Assembly (NCBI RefSeq): GCF_000002985.6
Contig: NC_003279.8
Coordinates: 13,888,001-13,952,000 of the forward strand
DNA: 64,000 nt
Reading direction: 5' to 3'
From: Caenorhabditis elegans
Taxonomy: Eukaryota; Nematoda; Chromadorea; Rhabditida; Rhabditidae
The notes beneath the pieces were generated by a model. That model was given only the letters and a program-made list of their open reading frames with translations. It was not told the origin of the DNA and searched no databases. Position numbers and translations under genes: made by a program. Of this stretch, positions 23,101-34,122 are shown one piece after another. Within the stretch, counting starts at the first letter, position 1. Each line of letters begins with the position of its first letter.

Positions 23101-25854
23101 CACGACCAAGGTACCAGAACCAAAACTGCCGGACCAAGGTTTCGGGACCAAGACCAGAACCAGGACCAAGGGCACAGGACCAGTACCTGGACCAAGGCTA
23201 CCGGGCCAGGGTTTCCAAACCAGGACAAGGACTAGGGTTTCCCAACCAAGGATACAGGAACAGGGTCAGGACCACAGGACCAAGGTTTTAGGTTACTAGG
23301 CCAAGATTTCAGGACCAAGGTTTACAGGATTAAGGTTACTGGACCAAGGTTATTGGACCAAAGTTACCGGCCAAGGCTACAGGTCCACTTAGCTATTTAA
23401 TCTTTTCAGAAAATGACTTACAATTTACTAGTCCTAGATTATTTCAGGGATCACCGCCACCGAATACAATGCCGCTCTTCTCCTGAAGGCTAAGGACAAT
23501 CGAGGCCGGCCCCTACTAGATGTTCTCATTGAAAATGAGCAGGTAACACTCCAAGCTTAACCTAACCAGTCAACCCTCAACGACCCCGTTTCCAGAAAGA
23601 AGTAGTCTCCTACGCGTCTGTCCAACGCTACCTGACAGAAGTATGGACTGCCCGTGTCGACTGGTCATTCGGAAAGTTTGTCGCATTCTCCCTCTTCGTG
23701 CTAATATGCCCCCCGGCATGGTTCTACTTCTCACTTCCACTGGATAGTCGGATCGGAAGAGCTCCGATTATTAAATTTGTGTGCCATATCGTGTCTCATG
23801 TCTATTTTACGATACTGCTGACAATTGTGGTGTTGAATATTACACATAAGATGTAAGTTATTTTTTTAAATTTTATTTAGGGGATATCAGATAGACCTGC
23901 AAAATCTCAATTTCCAGGTACGAAGTAACTTCGGTGGTTCCAAACCCTGTGGAATGGCTCCTGTTGCTCTGGCTCTCTGGAAATCTGGTCTCCGAACTCT
24001 CCACTGTCGGTGGAGGATCTGGCCTAGGAATCGTAAAGGTCCTAATCCTAGTCCTTTCCGCGATGGCGATAGCCGTCCATGTCCTAGCCTTCCTGCTCCC
24101 GGCAGTATTCCTAACCCACCTGGATAACGATGAAAAGCTACATTTCGCCCGGACAATGCTTTATTTGAAAAATCAACTTTTCGCCTTTGCCCTGCTATTT
24201 GCTTTTGTAGAGTACCTGGATTTCCTGACAGTGCATCATTTGTTCGGTCCCTGGGCGATCATTATTCGGTGAGTACTTGGCTTGAGCTGACCCCTTAGAA
24301 GAAGAAGCTTTCAGAGATCTAATGTATGATTTGGCCCGTTTCCTTGTGATCCTGATGTTGTTCGTGGCGGGCTTCACACTCCACGTGACGAGTATCTTCC
24401 AGGTAGGTTAGGCAAGAAAAACGAGCCTTGAAAGAGATTTTTTCAGCCTGCCTACCAGCCTGTCGACGAGGACAGCGCCGAGCTGATGCGTCTGGCCTCC
24501 CCGTCTCAAACCCTCGAAATGCTCTTCTTCTCGCTCTTCGGACTCGTCGAGCCCGATTCAATGCCCCCGCTCCATCTAGTTCCAGATTTTGCAAAAATCA
24601 TCTTAAAACTTCTATTCGGAATCTACATGATGGTCACCTTGATTGTGCTGATCAACTTGCTGATTGCTATGATGTCTGACACCTACCAACGAATTCAGGC
24701 ACAGTCGGATAAGGAATGGAAGTTCGGAAGAGCTATTCTGATCAGACAGATGAATAAGAAAAGCGCCACGCCGTCGCCGATAAATATGTTAACAAAGTTG
24801 ATAATTGTGCTGAGGGTAGCCTGGCGGAATCGGTGTAAGTTTTTGATACTTAGGCTTGGACTTAGACTTAGGCTTGTTCTTTGGCCTTAGGCTTAGGCTT
24901 AGGATTTAAGCTCAGGCTCAGGCTTAGGCATAGGCTTTGGCCTTATGCTTCGGCCTTAGGTTTTGGCTTTTGGCTTTTGGCTTTTGACTTTTATTTCAGT
25001 GTCAGTTTTAGGCATTGGCGTAGGATTAGTCTTAGGCTTGGCGTCAGTGGCGAGCGTTAGCTAGGCTTATTAGGCTTAGGCTTTGGCTTAGGTTTAGGCT
25101 TACAAGGAAATGTTTTTAGTTTACCGTCAGACTTTAAAACGAGACATGTGTCATTTGAAAGTGTTCCATAAGGATATGTCACTGCAAAATTTTAAGCGGC
25201 AAAGCTCCACTCTCAACCCCTCTAGCATCGTTCTGAAACTGTTCCAGTGCATTTTTTCACTACTTTGGAGGCCTGTAGAATTGCTCCAAAAAATTTTTTT
25301 TGCAAATTTTCAATGTTTTTCAGAACGTTTAAAAGTAGGAGAACAATCTTGGAGATTTTTGAAAATTTTTAATTTTTTTTAACCTGAAAATTCTTGGACC
25401 TAGTGGAGTGAACAAATTTTCAGATATTTTTCAAAAAAATTTCCCAGGCTTATGCTTCGGCCTAGGCTTAGGCTTAAGTTCAGGCTTAGGCTTAGACCCA
25501 AGTTCTCAAGATCCAAAATTCGAATTTCCAGTGAGATGCATGACCCGAAAAGCCCAAGACGATCTTCGCTTCGAGGAGAACATCGACGCGTTCTCCATGG
25601 GTGGCGGCCAGCAGGGAAGGCAAAGTCCGACCAATGAAGGAAGAGGTTAGTCACCCCAACTTTTTACGGCTTAGAATCATGAATCTGTTCCAGAAGGCCA
25701 GCAAGAGCTTGGTAACTCGGCTGACTGGAACATCGAGACAGTCATCGACTGGAGGAAGATTGTTTCAATGTACTATCAGGCGAATGGGAAGCTTACAGAC
25801 GGGCGAACCAAAGAGGATGTGGATTTGGCAATGGCAGTACCTACTAGTTTTTAG
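11169..25854 (+). CDS. trp-4: TRPN mechanotransduction channel TRP-4 (NOMPC orthologue)
   Basis: TRPN channels are force-gated cation channels tethered to microtubules. C. elegans TRP-4 acts in ciliated dopaminergic and proprioceptive neurons. I read 24 exons, all in phase: 11169-11309, 14216-14358, 14506-14836, 15008-15112, 16647-16979, 17364-17906, 18261-18510, 18568-18798, 18849-19008, 19586-19757, 19807-20121, 20399-20638, 20760-20996, 21049-21219, 21263-21358, 21561-21806, 21851-22457, 23448-23542, 23596-23852, 23918-24268, 24315-24402, 24447-24834, 25532-25645, 25694-25854. They encode 1924 residues, the length I recall for TRP-4. Residues 1-350 are Ser/Arg-rich. About 352-1440 is a continuous ankyrin array ([15 protein letters not shown] motifs). 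About 1495-1790 is the six-helix channel, with pore region SLFGLVEP, S6 [12 protein letters not shown] and TRP box EWKFGR near 1794. Introns carry telomeric, minisatellite and MITE sequence without breaking the frame. Confidence 0.95.
11310..14215. other. Large first intron of trp-4
   Basis: This 2.9-kb intron is AT-rich. It contains two diverged copies of a block with 'gaaaacgggtaa..catatatg..agaattcagaaaa' (about 11434-11560 and 12238-12350). It also contains a triplicated block (about 13770-14130) built on 'tgcatcgac..actttat..ctcatatctc', which recurs at 30200-30440. I see no gene in it. Confidence 0.6.
15184..15334. repeat. Interstitial telomeric repeat, GCCTAA orientation
   Basis: Degenerate (GCCTAA)n sits in trp-4 intron 4. 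TTAGGC is the C. elegans telomere hexamer. Variants such as gcccaa and gcttaa show long internal decay. Confidence 0.9.
15752..15950. repeat. Interstitial telomeric repeat, GCCTAA orientation
   Basis: This is the second block in the same trp-4 intron. It is preceded by the unique tag agctaacgctcgccactgac (about 15731-15750), which recurs inverted at about 25041-25062 beside another telomeric block. Confidence 0.9.
16266..16472. repeat. Interstitial telomeric repeat, TTAGGC orientation
   Basis: This is the third block in trp-4 intron 4, on the opposite strand to the first two, giving a head-to-head arrangement inside one intron. Confidence 0.9.
17033..17310. mobile_element. GC-rich foldback MITE in trp-4 intron 5
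   Basis: The ends are inverted: ttagggctgctga on the left and tcag/tagcagccctaa on the right. Nested inverted pairs follow: ggggttgag with ctgagcccc, gaaaaatgcagtg with cactgcgtttttc, and ggggttccgca with tgcggaacccc. The GC content is far above the surrounding intron. It does not interrupt an exon. Confidence 0.75.
20125..20345. repeat. Minisatellite (ggaccaggaccagg / ggttactgg) in trp-4 intron 11
   Basis: This is an array of 6-bp ggacca units mixed with ccaaggttac and ccagggttac units. The same vocabulary fills intron 17. Confidence 0.85.
22480..23395. repeat. Minisatellite (ggaccaaggttact) in trp-4 intron 17
   Basis: About 900 bp of diverged ggaccaaggttac(t/a) units, with ggaccaggacca stretches, fill the intron between exons 17 and 18, where the ankyrin array ends and the channel part begins. 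The open frames in it are repeat-driven. Confidence 0.85.
24846..25112. repeat. Interstitial telomeric repeat, TTAGGC orientation, with diverged GGCTTTTGGCTT
   Basis: This lies in trp-4 intron 22, directly after the exon encoding the TRP box. The inverted tag ggcgtcagtggcgagcgtta at about 25042-25061 matches the flank of the 15752 block. A further short TTAGGC block lies at 25446-25500 in the same intron. Confidence 0.85.
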
Positions 25855-25988
25855 CATAACCCCTTAATTTCTTTCAAATGTTTAATCACACCGGTGACGT
25901 TATTATGTTTTACGGTTTTTCTTTCTTTTTTTTTACTTTCTGTCCCCATATTTGTCTTTCTGTTATGTTTTTAAAGGGGTATTGTTGA

Positions 25989-25994
25989 ATAAAA
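25989..25994 (+). promoter_or_regulatory. Polyadenylation signal of trp-4
   Basis: AATAAA lies 135 bp downstream of the trp-4 stop codon, in an AT-rich 3' region. It is the first canonical signal after the stop. Confidence 0.75.
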
Positions 25995-26017
25995 CTTTAT
26001 AGTTTATAGTTCTGGTT

Positions 26018-26187
26018 TGTCGGCCCACGTGGTGTCAAAGTGCCCCATTTTGATTTGATCTCCGAAAAATGCGGGAGAAGAGACGCAGACTTTTCAACTG
26101 ATTTTGACGTCACATTTTCCTGGAGGAAAAAAATTACCGTATTTTTTGTAGATCAAACCGCAAGGGCCTGACACCACGTGTCGGCCT
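26018..26187. mobile_element. Small MITE with ccacgtggtgtca ends
   Basis: The ends are imperfect inverted repeats: cggcccacgtggtgtca on the left and tgacaccacgtgtcggcc on the right. The interior contains gaaaaatgcgggagaa..gacgcag and attttgacgtcac. A partial inverted copy of this interior lies at about 50024-50118. Confidence 0.7.
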
Positions 26188-26189
26188 AT

Positions 26190-26410
26190 AGACTACACTT
26201 GGCTCAGATTGTGCAAGACAAAATCACATGGTTCTGGCCTTTCAATCGTCCGCCGGAAAACGCGTGGGAAAATTGTGTACTCCACACGGACAAATACATC
26301 AGTTTTACAAATAAACTCCAGCCGCAACGCGCCGAAAATCTACCTCAGATATGGCCGAGCCAAAATTGCCTAGTTTGGCAATCTCTTCCATTTCAATTTA
26401 CAGTGCATTT
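26190..26410. repeat. Dispersed repeat ('atatggccgagccaaa')
   Basis: This is one of three copies in the window. The others are about 28020-28200 (same strand) and about 31605-31740 (opposite strand). Shared phrases are tgtgtactccacacggacaa and cagatatggccgagccaaaa. The other two lie in introns of the lectin-like genes. The right part of this copy is split by the nested MITEs that follow. Confidence 0.75.
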
Positions 26411-26427
26411 TTTTTTCACTTCTACGA

Positions 26428-26659
26428 CTTTAAAGGGAGGCGCATTTATGTGGCATGGTCTTGCCGCGCGCTTGTGTAAAATTCGCGTAGATCACATGTA
26501 GATCACAAAATATTTATCTCATACTTTGTATTTCTGTTGCTTTTTCACAAATTAATTTGTGATCTACGCGTGGTCTCTGCGAATTTTACACAGAAACTGC
26601 TAAAAATGATGACTAAGCGCGCGGCAAGACCATGCCACATAAATGCTACTCCCTTTAAA
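26428..26659. mobile_element. TTTAAA-flanked MITE
   Basis: This foldback is bounded by tttaaa on both sides. Left gtggcatggtcttgccgcgcg pairs with right cgcgcggcaagaccatgccac, and tgtgatctacgcg pairs with cgcgtagatcac inside. Confidence 0.8.
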
Positions 26660-27360
26660 GGTGGAGTAGCGCCAGTGGGGAAATTGCTTTAAAACATGCC
26701 TATGGTACCACAATGACCAAATATCATAGTAAAAAATTTTTTAAAAATTTTCTAAATTTTATATGATTTTTTGAAAATTGAAAAAATCTCGAATTGCATC
26801 AAATTCCTATTTGAATTACCGCCAATAGTTCGATGTTCGATGGAGCGCGCTTGCATTATTTTAACTTTTATTTATTAATTTTTCTTATTTCTGATTGATT
26901 TTTCATGTTTTTTTGAGTAATTTTACTGGAAATTTAATGAAAAATTCAAGATAAATGTAAATTTTTTATTAAAAAGCGGGCGCTAAAGCCTAAATCTTCT
27001 TTTATTTCAGGCTCAACGTCGTTGAAAAACGTTCTTTCTCTGTTTTCAATTGTTTTTAGTGAACAATCTACATTTATCTTGAATTTTTCATTAAATTTCC
27101 AGTAAAATTACTCAAAAAAACATGAAAAATCAATCAGAAATAAGAAAAATTAATAAATAAAAGTTAAAATAATGCAAGCGCGCTCCATCGAACATCGAAC
27201 TATTGGCGGTAATTCAAATAGGAATTTGATGCAATTCGAGATTTTTTCAATTTTCAAAAAATCATATAAAATTTAGAAAATTTTTAAAAATTTTTTTACT
27301 ATGATATTTGGTCATTGTGGTACCATAGGCATGTTTTAAAGCAATTTCCCTACCTTTAAA
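26654..27360. mobile_element. TTTAAA-flanked long foldback MITE
   Basis: The element has TTTAAA at both ends (26654-26659 and 27355-27360) and arms of about 300 bp. For example, gttcgatgttcgatggagcg on the left pairs with cgctccatcgaacatcgaac on the right. Its left TTTAAA is also the right boundary of the preceding MITE. The short unique centre is about 26970-27060. Confidence 0.85.
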
Positions 27361-27562
27361 TTCGTAGAAGTGGAAAAAAAGCACTGTATGAGGGAAGCCA
27401 GAAATCCGCGAAAATCCTCTGCGCACCTTCTTGATCTTCAGCCTAAAACATCAGGTTCACTAGACAGAGCATGTTCCTTATTACACTGCCATAGTGACAT
27501 ATATCCCTCCCGAAAAAATGTGTTTATTCCCGAAAAAGACACATTTCATATGAATTCATGCC

Positions 27563-29809
27563 ATGCTCCTCTATTGGCTCCTATTAATACTCAGGTGTCT
27601 AGTGAGTTAGAACCAAAAAGTTACGCGACAGGTAAATACTTCCAGAGTGCGGACCCTTTTAAAATGGTAGTGTTTTATGGGCAACCAGTGGATTATTCAC
27701 AAGTATCGATGAAGTCGTATAGCTTATCCACGTGTATAGCATATTGTTACAACATGGACACTTGTGTGGTGAGTTTCAGAGCAGTTGCTGGTGCAAACGC
27801 GCTCCATCGAACAAACGTGTATAACTTGGCCGGAAAGTACAAAATCGAAAATTCATCAACAAAAAGATAGATAATTTCATCGCGGCCATGTTTTTTATAT
27901 GCATCGCAAAATCGATTTTGTGATGGTTTTCGAGATAGTAGCCAATATAGGTTTCTAGACTGAGTATCATGAACCAACCCATCTAGTTTCTGTTCTACCG
28001 TGGGCCTTCCTCATTGAATTTTTTGCGCTCCATTGGCAATCGCCTGCCGGACAACGCGTGGGAAAGTCGTGTACTCCACACGGACAAATACATTTAGTTT
28101 TACAACTAAAACCGAGCTGCGACGCGACACGTGAATCTACCCCAGATATGGCCGAGCCAAAATGGCCTAGTTCGGCCAGAACTCTTACATTTCAATGTAT
28201 GACACGGAAGCTAGAAATCCGTGTCAGAAGTCTATAAATGGGCCATGTGACGAGCCTATAAGCTTGAAAAACACAATTATAAAATCCGGTTGATGTAAGG
28301 CTTTTAAGATGTTCTAGCTGATGTGGGGTCCTCCATAGCAGTTGGGCGACCTATACATTATGTCATGAACTATCTGGAAACAGTGAGTTTCATGGGTTTA
28401 ACGTTCCAATTCCAGGCTGTCTACACCCCCGATTCCAGCGAAGTTTGCATAGTCTTTGAGTTTGGTCAAATCTCAACATTACAGCAACTTGAAGCAAGTT
28501 CCGGGAAGGTTATGGGTGTCAAGGTAGGACCTACTTCAACTTATTCTATAGATATGGCAAGCTTCAGATGCTATCCGCCAACTCCACCAACTGCTCAACA
28601 ACTTCCGATGGGAATTCCATGGTGGTATGTACTTTTACAGGAGGTTTCTTTAGAAAAAGCTTTCAGACAGGCTACCAGCTCAATAATACTTTCTATCCAT
28701 ACAGTATCAGCGACACTTGGACCTTCACCTCGGGCTCTAGTGTATCATGCCAGGCAAACTTTACAATGTTTGTGAGACCGCTTGGGTCGTGGTGTATTGG
28801 GGTTAGTTTTGTTCAATCTCAGCTGTGGATGTTCCAGCTAACCTAGGCTAGGACTCTAGGGAACGATCAGAAGTAATGCCAAATGATACCTATGGTAGAC
28901 AACTGCTGTTCGGCAAATTGTTGGTTTGCCGATTTGCCGGATATCAATTTGCCGGAAGTTTTTAGAGGGATTTTTTATAAGACGGAAACACTTAAAACTG
29001 TGCCTTTTTGAAATTTTTTTTCCCGTTTTTTAAAAAAGATATTTGCCGATTGAAATTAAAATTCTGAAATTTCCAAAAAAAAGTTCTAAATCAAAATTTG
29101 CCGAAAATGTTCCGGGGCCTATAGCTCCGAATTTCTTGGAGCAAACTCTTGCTGAGTTTACGAAGATCGTGCTACTAACCTCCTAACCTACAACTTCCTG
29201 CTTCAGATCATCCCCACCACCACATGCCTCACCCAGCAGGACAGTGCTACCCAGTGCAAGAGCTTATACGGTGGGGTGCTGAGTGGCCTGCAAACTTTGG
29301 CGGAACGAGATTTTGTTGCTGGTAGGTGGCCTAGCGTCAATTTCTTTAATTCCGGCTAAACCCCCGTATTTAGCTACCGCTCAGCCTTGGCTCGGTCTTC
29401 AGAGCAACTTCACCACCTACGGTGTTTGGATCAATGGGGCCCGTAAGACTTCTTGTATGGAAACTGTGAAAAGTGTAGATTGTAACGGGACAAATGTAAT
29501 CCTGGATTACACAGTAACTAGTATAAGATTAAACTTCCCAGGAATTCGCCTATTCTGACCCCTTACTAACCGCCTACGACGGGTACACATGGGCCGCTAA
29601 TCAACCAAGTGGCGTAGATTATGTACCATCTAGTTCAAATTGCCTGAACCTTTACTTTACAGAAACTACGATTCTTGGAATCGATGATTACATGTGAGTT
29701 TAGGGTATAGGGTGGAAAAAAACTAAAAAGGGTTTGCAGGTGCAACGTGGCATCGCTGAGAGGTGAACTGTGCTACAAGGGATATGCATGTGGAATTGAA
29801 CCATCTTAG
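27563..29809 (+). CDS. Secreted PAN-like (CW) plus C-type lectin-like domain protein, paralogue 1
   Basis: The predicted exons are 27563-27601, 27646-27768, 28416-28523, 28568-28624, 28667-28801, 29207-29321, 29374-29495, 29542-29693 and 29740-29809, all in phase, giving 306 residues. The start MLLYWLLLILRCL is a signal peptide. Next comes a CW/PAN_3-type domain (FKMVVFYGQPVDY, then CIAYCYNMDTCV, then VCIVFEFGQIS). A C-type lectin-like domain opens with FTMFVRPLGSWCIG. It contains a YGGVLSGLQ-like step, WAANQPSG and a final Cys pair (LCYKGYACG). Nematodes carry large families with this order, often linked to innate immunity. The exon lengths match the paralogue at 31375-34122 almost one for one. 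The third intron holds a dispersed repeat. I cannot assign a clec number. Confidence 0.8.
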
Positions 29810-31092
29810 ATTTAAGCTTGTTGTCTAATTTACGTAAAGGAACATCTATTTATTTTTTGTCCAGGCCAGCACTTAGTTATCTAGCTCATAAGGCCGAACT
29901 ATGGGCCGCCAGGGATTAAAACTGCACAGGGAGACTCATAAAAATAGCGACTTACCTCAGTTGTTGATGACTTATAGACGAGAACATTAGGAATATTAGG
30001 CCGCTCAGTGGCAAAGGAGTTCATAGAATTACTCTCCCTCACAATTACACCCTAAACAGGAAGAGGGAGGGGGCAGAGCAAGTGGGAAGACTGCGGGTCA
30101 CAATAGACCGGCAGACAGGCCGTATAGATCAAAGCATAGATAAAACATTGTGCATGACCGCACAATAAATTGCTAATGTAGATATTAAGAATCCAACTAA
30201 CGAACATGGTGCATCGACTATACTTTGACAGCTCATATCTCGGTGACTATTAGATTTGACAAAAAACTGTCAACTGACAAAATACTTGTTAACTGTTTTT
30301 CTATGACATAATACCTAAGAATTTCATGTATATATTTTAATAAAATCCAGATATATAGTGCCGAACTTGTTAAACATGGTGTATCGAGCGGGGACTTTGA
30401 CCGTTTATATGCAACTCGGTTGCTATTGGTTTTATCCCGAAAAAATTAATTTTGTTATATACATATTATGAATTATGTTCTACATTATAAACTATCTAAA
30501 AAATTTTAGAGTGTATTATTATGATATTCGGTCGTGATCATAATAAATGTATTTAGACAAAATCCCCACTGGCGCTACTCCCCTTCTATAATTAAAGATA
30601 CCTTCAAATTTCTTCACACTAAGAACCGTCAATTTCAAATTACAATACATGGTGCATCAACAGAAAACATCCATATTAGCTTTTGTGAGGCTATATCTCG
30701 GTTGTCTTTCTATAGAAGATCAAGGAGATAAAGGAGATAATTAGGTAGTTTCTGAGAATTAGCTCCAGTTTTATCACCGCAGGTGTATTTAGGGGAACCC
30801 CCTGACACAAATTTTCCAGTTAGACGCCATGTTTCCCAAATTTTTTCGGAAGTGAAACTGCGGGAACCCGTGTTAGCGGAGTCCTCTCAGTGCTCAAATC
30901 CCTAGTACTTTCCCACAATATTATGTATACCATTTACTATATATAGAGCGCTTATTCCGTGTGTCCATAGTTTGTAGTCTATGTAGTCTTTGTAGTCTGT
31001 GAAGTTTTTTGGCTTCTGGAAGGATAGTTAGTTGGGGTTAGTGTAGGGATATAGTCGGGGTACTGTAGTGGTACAATAGTGGTACGGTAGGA

Positions 31093-31135
<43 letters not shown>

Positions 31136-31374
31136 CACGGTATATACATATTATCCCTGACTTTAAATGCTTCGGGGTTCAATATGTTGGCTCCGTTAAA
31201 ACAAAAAACAAACAAAATTCACCTTTCCGATAGACTATAAGGATGTGTGTCCCGATGTGTTTCCATGGTTCCTGCCGTTATATCCCTTCAAATGAATAAA
31301 CATTATGTGTCTCATTTCATGTTTCTCGACGTTTAAAAATTGTCTCATATAATAGAATTTACGAAAATCAAAAG
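29810..31374. other. Gap between the two lectin-like genes
   Basis: No gene is seen. It contains two diverged copies of the 'catggtgcatcgac..ctcatatctcggt' repeat (about 30205-30440 and 30650-30710) and a remnant of a TTTAAA MITE end (about 30555-30590). An (AT)n microsatellite lies at 31097-31131. A 'tccatagtttgtagtcta' tag at about 30964 recurs at about 34190 on the far side of the second lectin-like gene. Confidence 0.6.
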
Positions 31375-34122
31375 ATGCTCAAATTCTACTTGATCATGTT
31401 GATCTTGATTTTCCTTGAGGTTAGTTCTTTGGAAGGCCACATTTTAACGCTGGAATTTTAGACATCTATCCCATACAAAATGGTACTGATATATGGTACA
31501 CCTGAAGATGTCACTATGAATCCATCACCATTGACTATGGACTTTGATGCTTGTGTGGAGTATTGTTACGGGTTGAGTGCTTGTATGGTGAGTAATACTC
31601 ACTGAGCACGGATTTTTGGCTTCCCTCATAAATTGAAATGGAAGAGTTTGCCGAACTAGGCCATTTTGGCTCGGCCATATCTGGAGTATTTTACGGCGCG
31701 TTGCGTGTCCCGTCGCGGCTCCTACATGCACTATGTCTAAATTTTCAGATGGTCTCCCACGCCATCGGTACCCAAAACTGCATTGCCTATGAGATTGGGC
31801 AGGTGTCAACGGTTAGGGAGACGGATAGTGGTGGGAGCAACAAAGTCGCCATTAAGGTAGGCCTTCAGGCCTTCAGGCCTCTCAGGATAATATTAAATTT
31901 CAGATGAATGGCACGGAGACTGCACAGTGTCCACTGACAGCTGAGGAGAATTCTATGAAGGTACGCTTGGGAGCAGGAAAATCATTTTAACTTCTCGTTA
32001 AACTTAAAAATCGAAATCGCACAAATACTTACTATATATACTAAATTTACTATATATAAAGCGCAGTCTCGTTATGTCGAATAGTGTCAAGGTACTGTAG
32101 TGGTACTGTAGGGTTACTGTAGTTTGGGAAAATTTGAATTTTTAGCATTTGAAGAGGTATGAGGTTGGGCGTTGGTGGGGGATGATGGCAAGGTGCTGTA
32201 GGGGTACTGTAGGTACACGGTAGGGTTACTGTAGTTTGGTAAAATTCAAATTGTTAGTTTTTAAAGTGGTATTTAGTTGAAAGTTGGTGTGGGATGATGT
32301 CAAGGTACTGTAAGTATAAGATAGGGTTACAGTAGTTTGGGAAATTTTGAGTTTTCAGTTTTTGAAGAGGTATTAGGTTGGAGGTTGGTGGGGGATGATG
32401 TCAAGGTAGTACTGTGGGGGTACTGTAGTTTAGGAAAAATTGACTTTTCGATTTTTGAAGGGATATTGGTTTGAGGTTAGTGGAGGGATATGGTCGGGGT
32501 ACTGTAGTAGTATTGTATGGGTACTGTAAGGTTACGGTAGCTCAGGAATAGTTGATTTTTTGTCTTTTGAAGAGATATTTGTTTATTGTTAGTGTGGGAA
32601 TATGGTCGGGGTACTGTAGTAGCACTGTAGGGGTACTGTAGGAGTACTGTAAGGTTACTGTAATTTGGGAAAAATTGAGTTTTTGTTTTTGAAGGGATAT
32701 TGGTTTAGGGTTAGTGGGGGTATATGGTTGGGGTACTGTAGTAGCACGGTAGGGTTACTTTAGGGGTACTGTAGGTATACGGTAGGGTTACTGTAGTTTG
32801 GGAAAATTTGAATTTTTAGCATTTGACGAGGTATGAGGTTGGGCGTTGGTGGGGGATGATGCCAAGGTGCTGTAGGGGTACTGTAGGTACACGGTAGGGT
32901 TACTGTAGTTTGGTAAAATTCAAATTGTTAGTTTTTAAAGTGGTATTTAGTTGAAAGTTGGTGTGGGATAATGTCAAGGTACTGTAGGCATACGATAGGG
33001 TTACTGTAGTTTGGGAAATTTTGAGTTTTCAGTTTTTGAAGAGGTATTAGGTTGGGGGTTGGTGGGGGATGATCTCAAGGTAGTACTGTAATAGTACTCT
33101 AGGGGCACTATAGGTATAAGATAGGGTTACTGTAGTTTGGGAAAATTTGAATTTTCAGTTTTTGAAGTGGTATTAGGTTGGGACCTATATATTTGTTGAA
33201 GTCGCGCTAAATTTTCAAAAAAAAAACCTCTTCCGAAACAAATCTAGTCTTGTTAAAATATTCCGAATTACTCATATTCTCAGGGAATTTTTCTCAAAAA
33301 AAAAATCCAAATAAATTCCAGTTCGGCGCCGAAACCGCCAACTACACCTATCGAGAGTTTGACATCACTGTATCCAACAGCCTTTGGACATTCACCCCCG
33401 TCCCAGCTTGCCCGAAGAACTTCACAATGGTTACGAGACCTAAAGGGCAGTGGTGTATAGGGGTACTAAAACATGCTTCAGTTTAAATTAACATAGTAGG
33501 TATTCAGGTCGTCCCCGCAAAAGCCTGCATAACTCAAAAACAAGGCTCGTCAATGTGCACCAAGAGCTATGGAAATTCGATTTTGAGTGGTGTAGAGAAT
33601 TTTGAGGAGTATGGCTTGATTCAAGGTAGGTCATAAAATACAGTTAGAGGTACCGTGCACAACAATTTTGAGATCTTGCCCAACCCCACCTCACGGATCT
33701 TCCCAGTGGAGCCGCTGGCCGTAGCACCGTAGGATTTTGGATAAACGGCGATCGCAAGCCAATTTGCACAGGTGTTAATAAAACCGCTAGCTGTAACGGC
33801 ACAAATGTAAGTGCATTTCTAGTCTTTTCACCCAAAAAACAAAAAAAAATCCAGGAATTCACCTTCTCGGACCCCACACTCTCTCTTAATCCAACCGGGT
33901 ACATCTGGGGAGTCGACCAGCCAAGTGGTACTTTAGCAAAGGACTCGTTGTGTGTTCACTATGGATTCAATAGTACTACAAAACAAAGTATAGGGGTGGA
34001 TGATTATTCGTGAGTGTTGGATTGGGAAGTTTGTTGGAAGTGTGTTGAATTTCAGGTGTACAGTGAGTTCGACTAATGGAACGTGCTTCATTGGCTACAT
34101 TTGCGGTTTCAGGCCTTCCTGA
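31375..34122 (+). CDS. Secreted PAN-like (CW) plus C-type lectin-like domain protein, paralogue 2
   Basis: The predicted exons are 31375-31419, 31462-31587, 31749-31856, 31904-31960, 33322-33462, 33508-33625, 33673-33806, 33855-34009 and 34056-34122, in phase, giving 316 residues. The signal peptide is MLKFYLIMLILIFLE. The CW-like domain contains YKMVLIYGTPED, CVEYCYGLSACM and NCIAYEIGQVS. The lectin-like domain contains CPKNFTMVTRPKGQWCIG, SYGNSILSGVENFEEYG, WGVDQPSG and CFIGYICG. The acceptor of exon 7 (ttttgag|at) is unusual. The more obvious acceptor at 33705 puts a stop in frame, so I chose the upstream one. The fourth intron (31961-33321) is a minisatellite. Tandem duplication with the upstream gene is clear from the shared exon structure. 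Confidence 0.78.
32060..33180. repeat. Minisatellite (ggtactgtaggggtactgtag) in lectin-like gene intron
   Basis: Units of ggtactgtag, ggttactgtagtttgg and a longer 'tttttgaagaggtattagg' spacer repeat about every 100-130 bp. Two blocks (about 32135-32420 and 32795-33080) are nearly identical over about 285 bp, showing a recent internal duplication. The same family continues at 34250-34440 and 34655-34830 outside the gene. Confidence 0.85.

Noticed and set aside
31097..31131. TATA promoter cluster
   Set aside because: It is a plain (AT)n microsatellite about 245 bp before the second lectin-like gene, with no positional support as a promoter.
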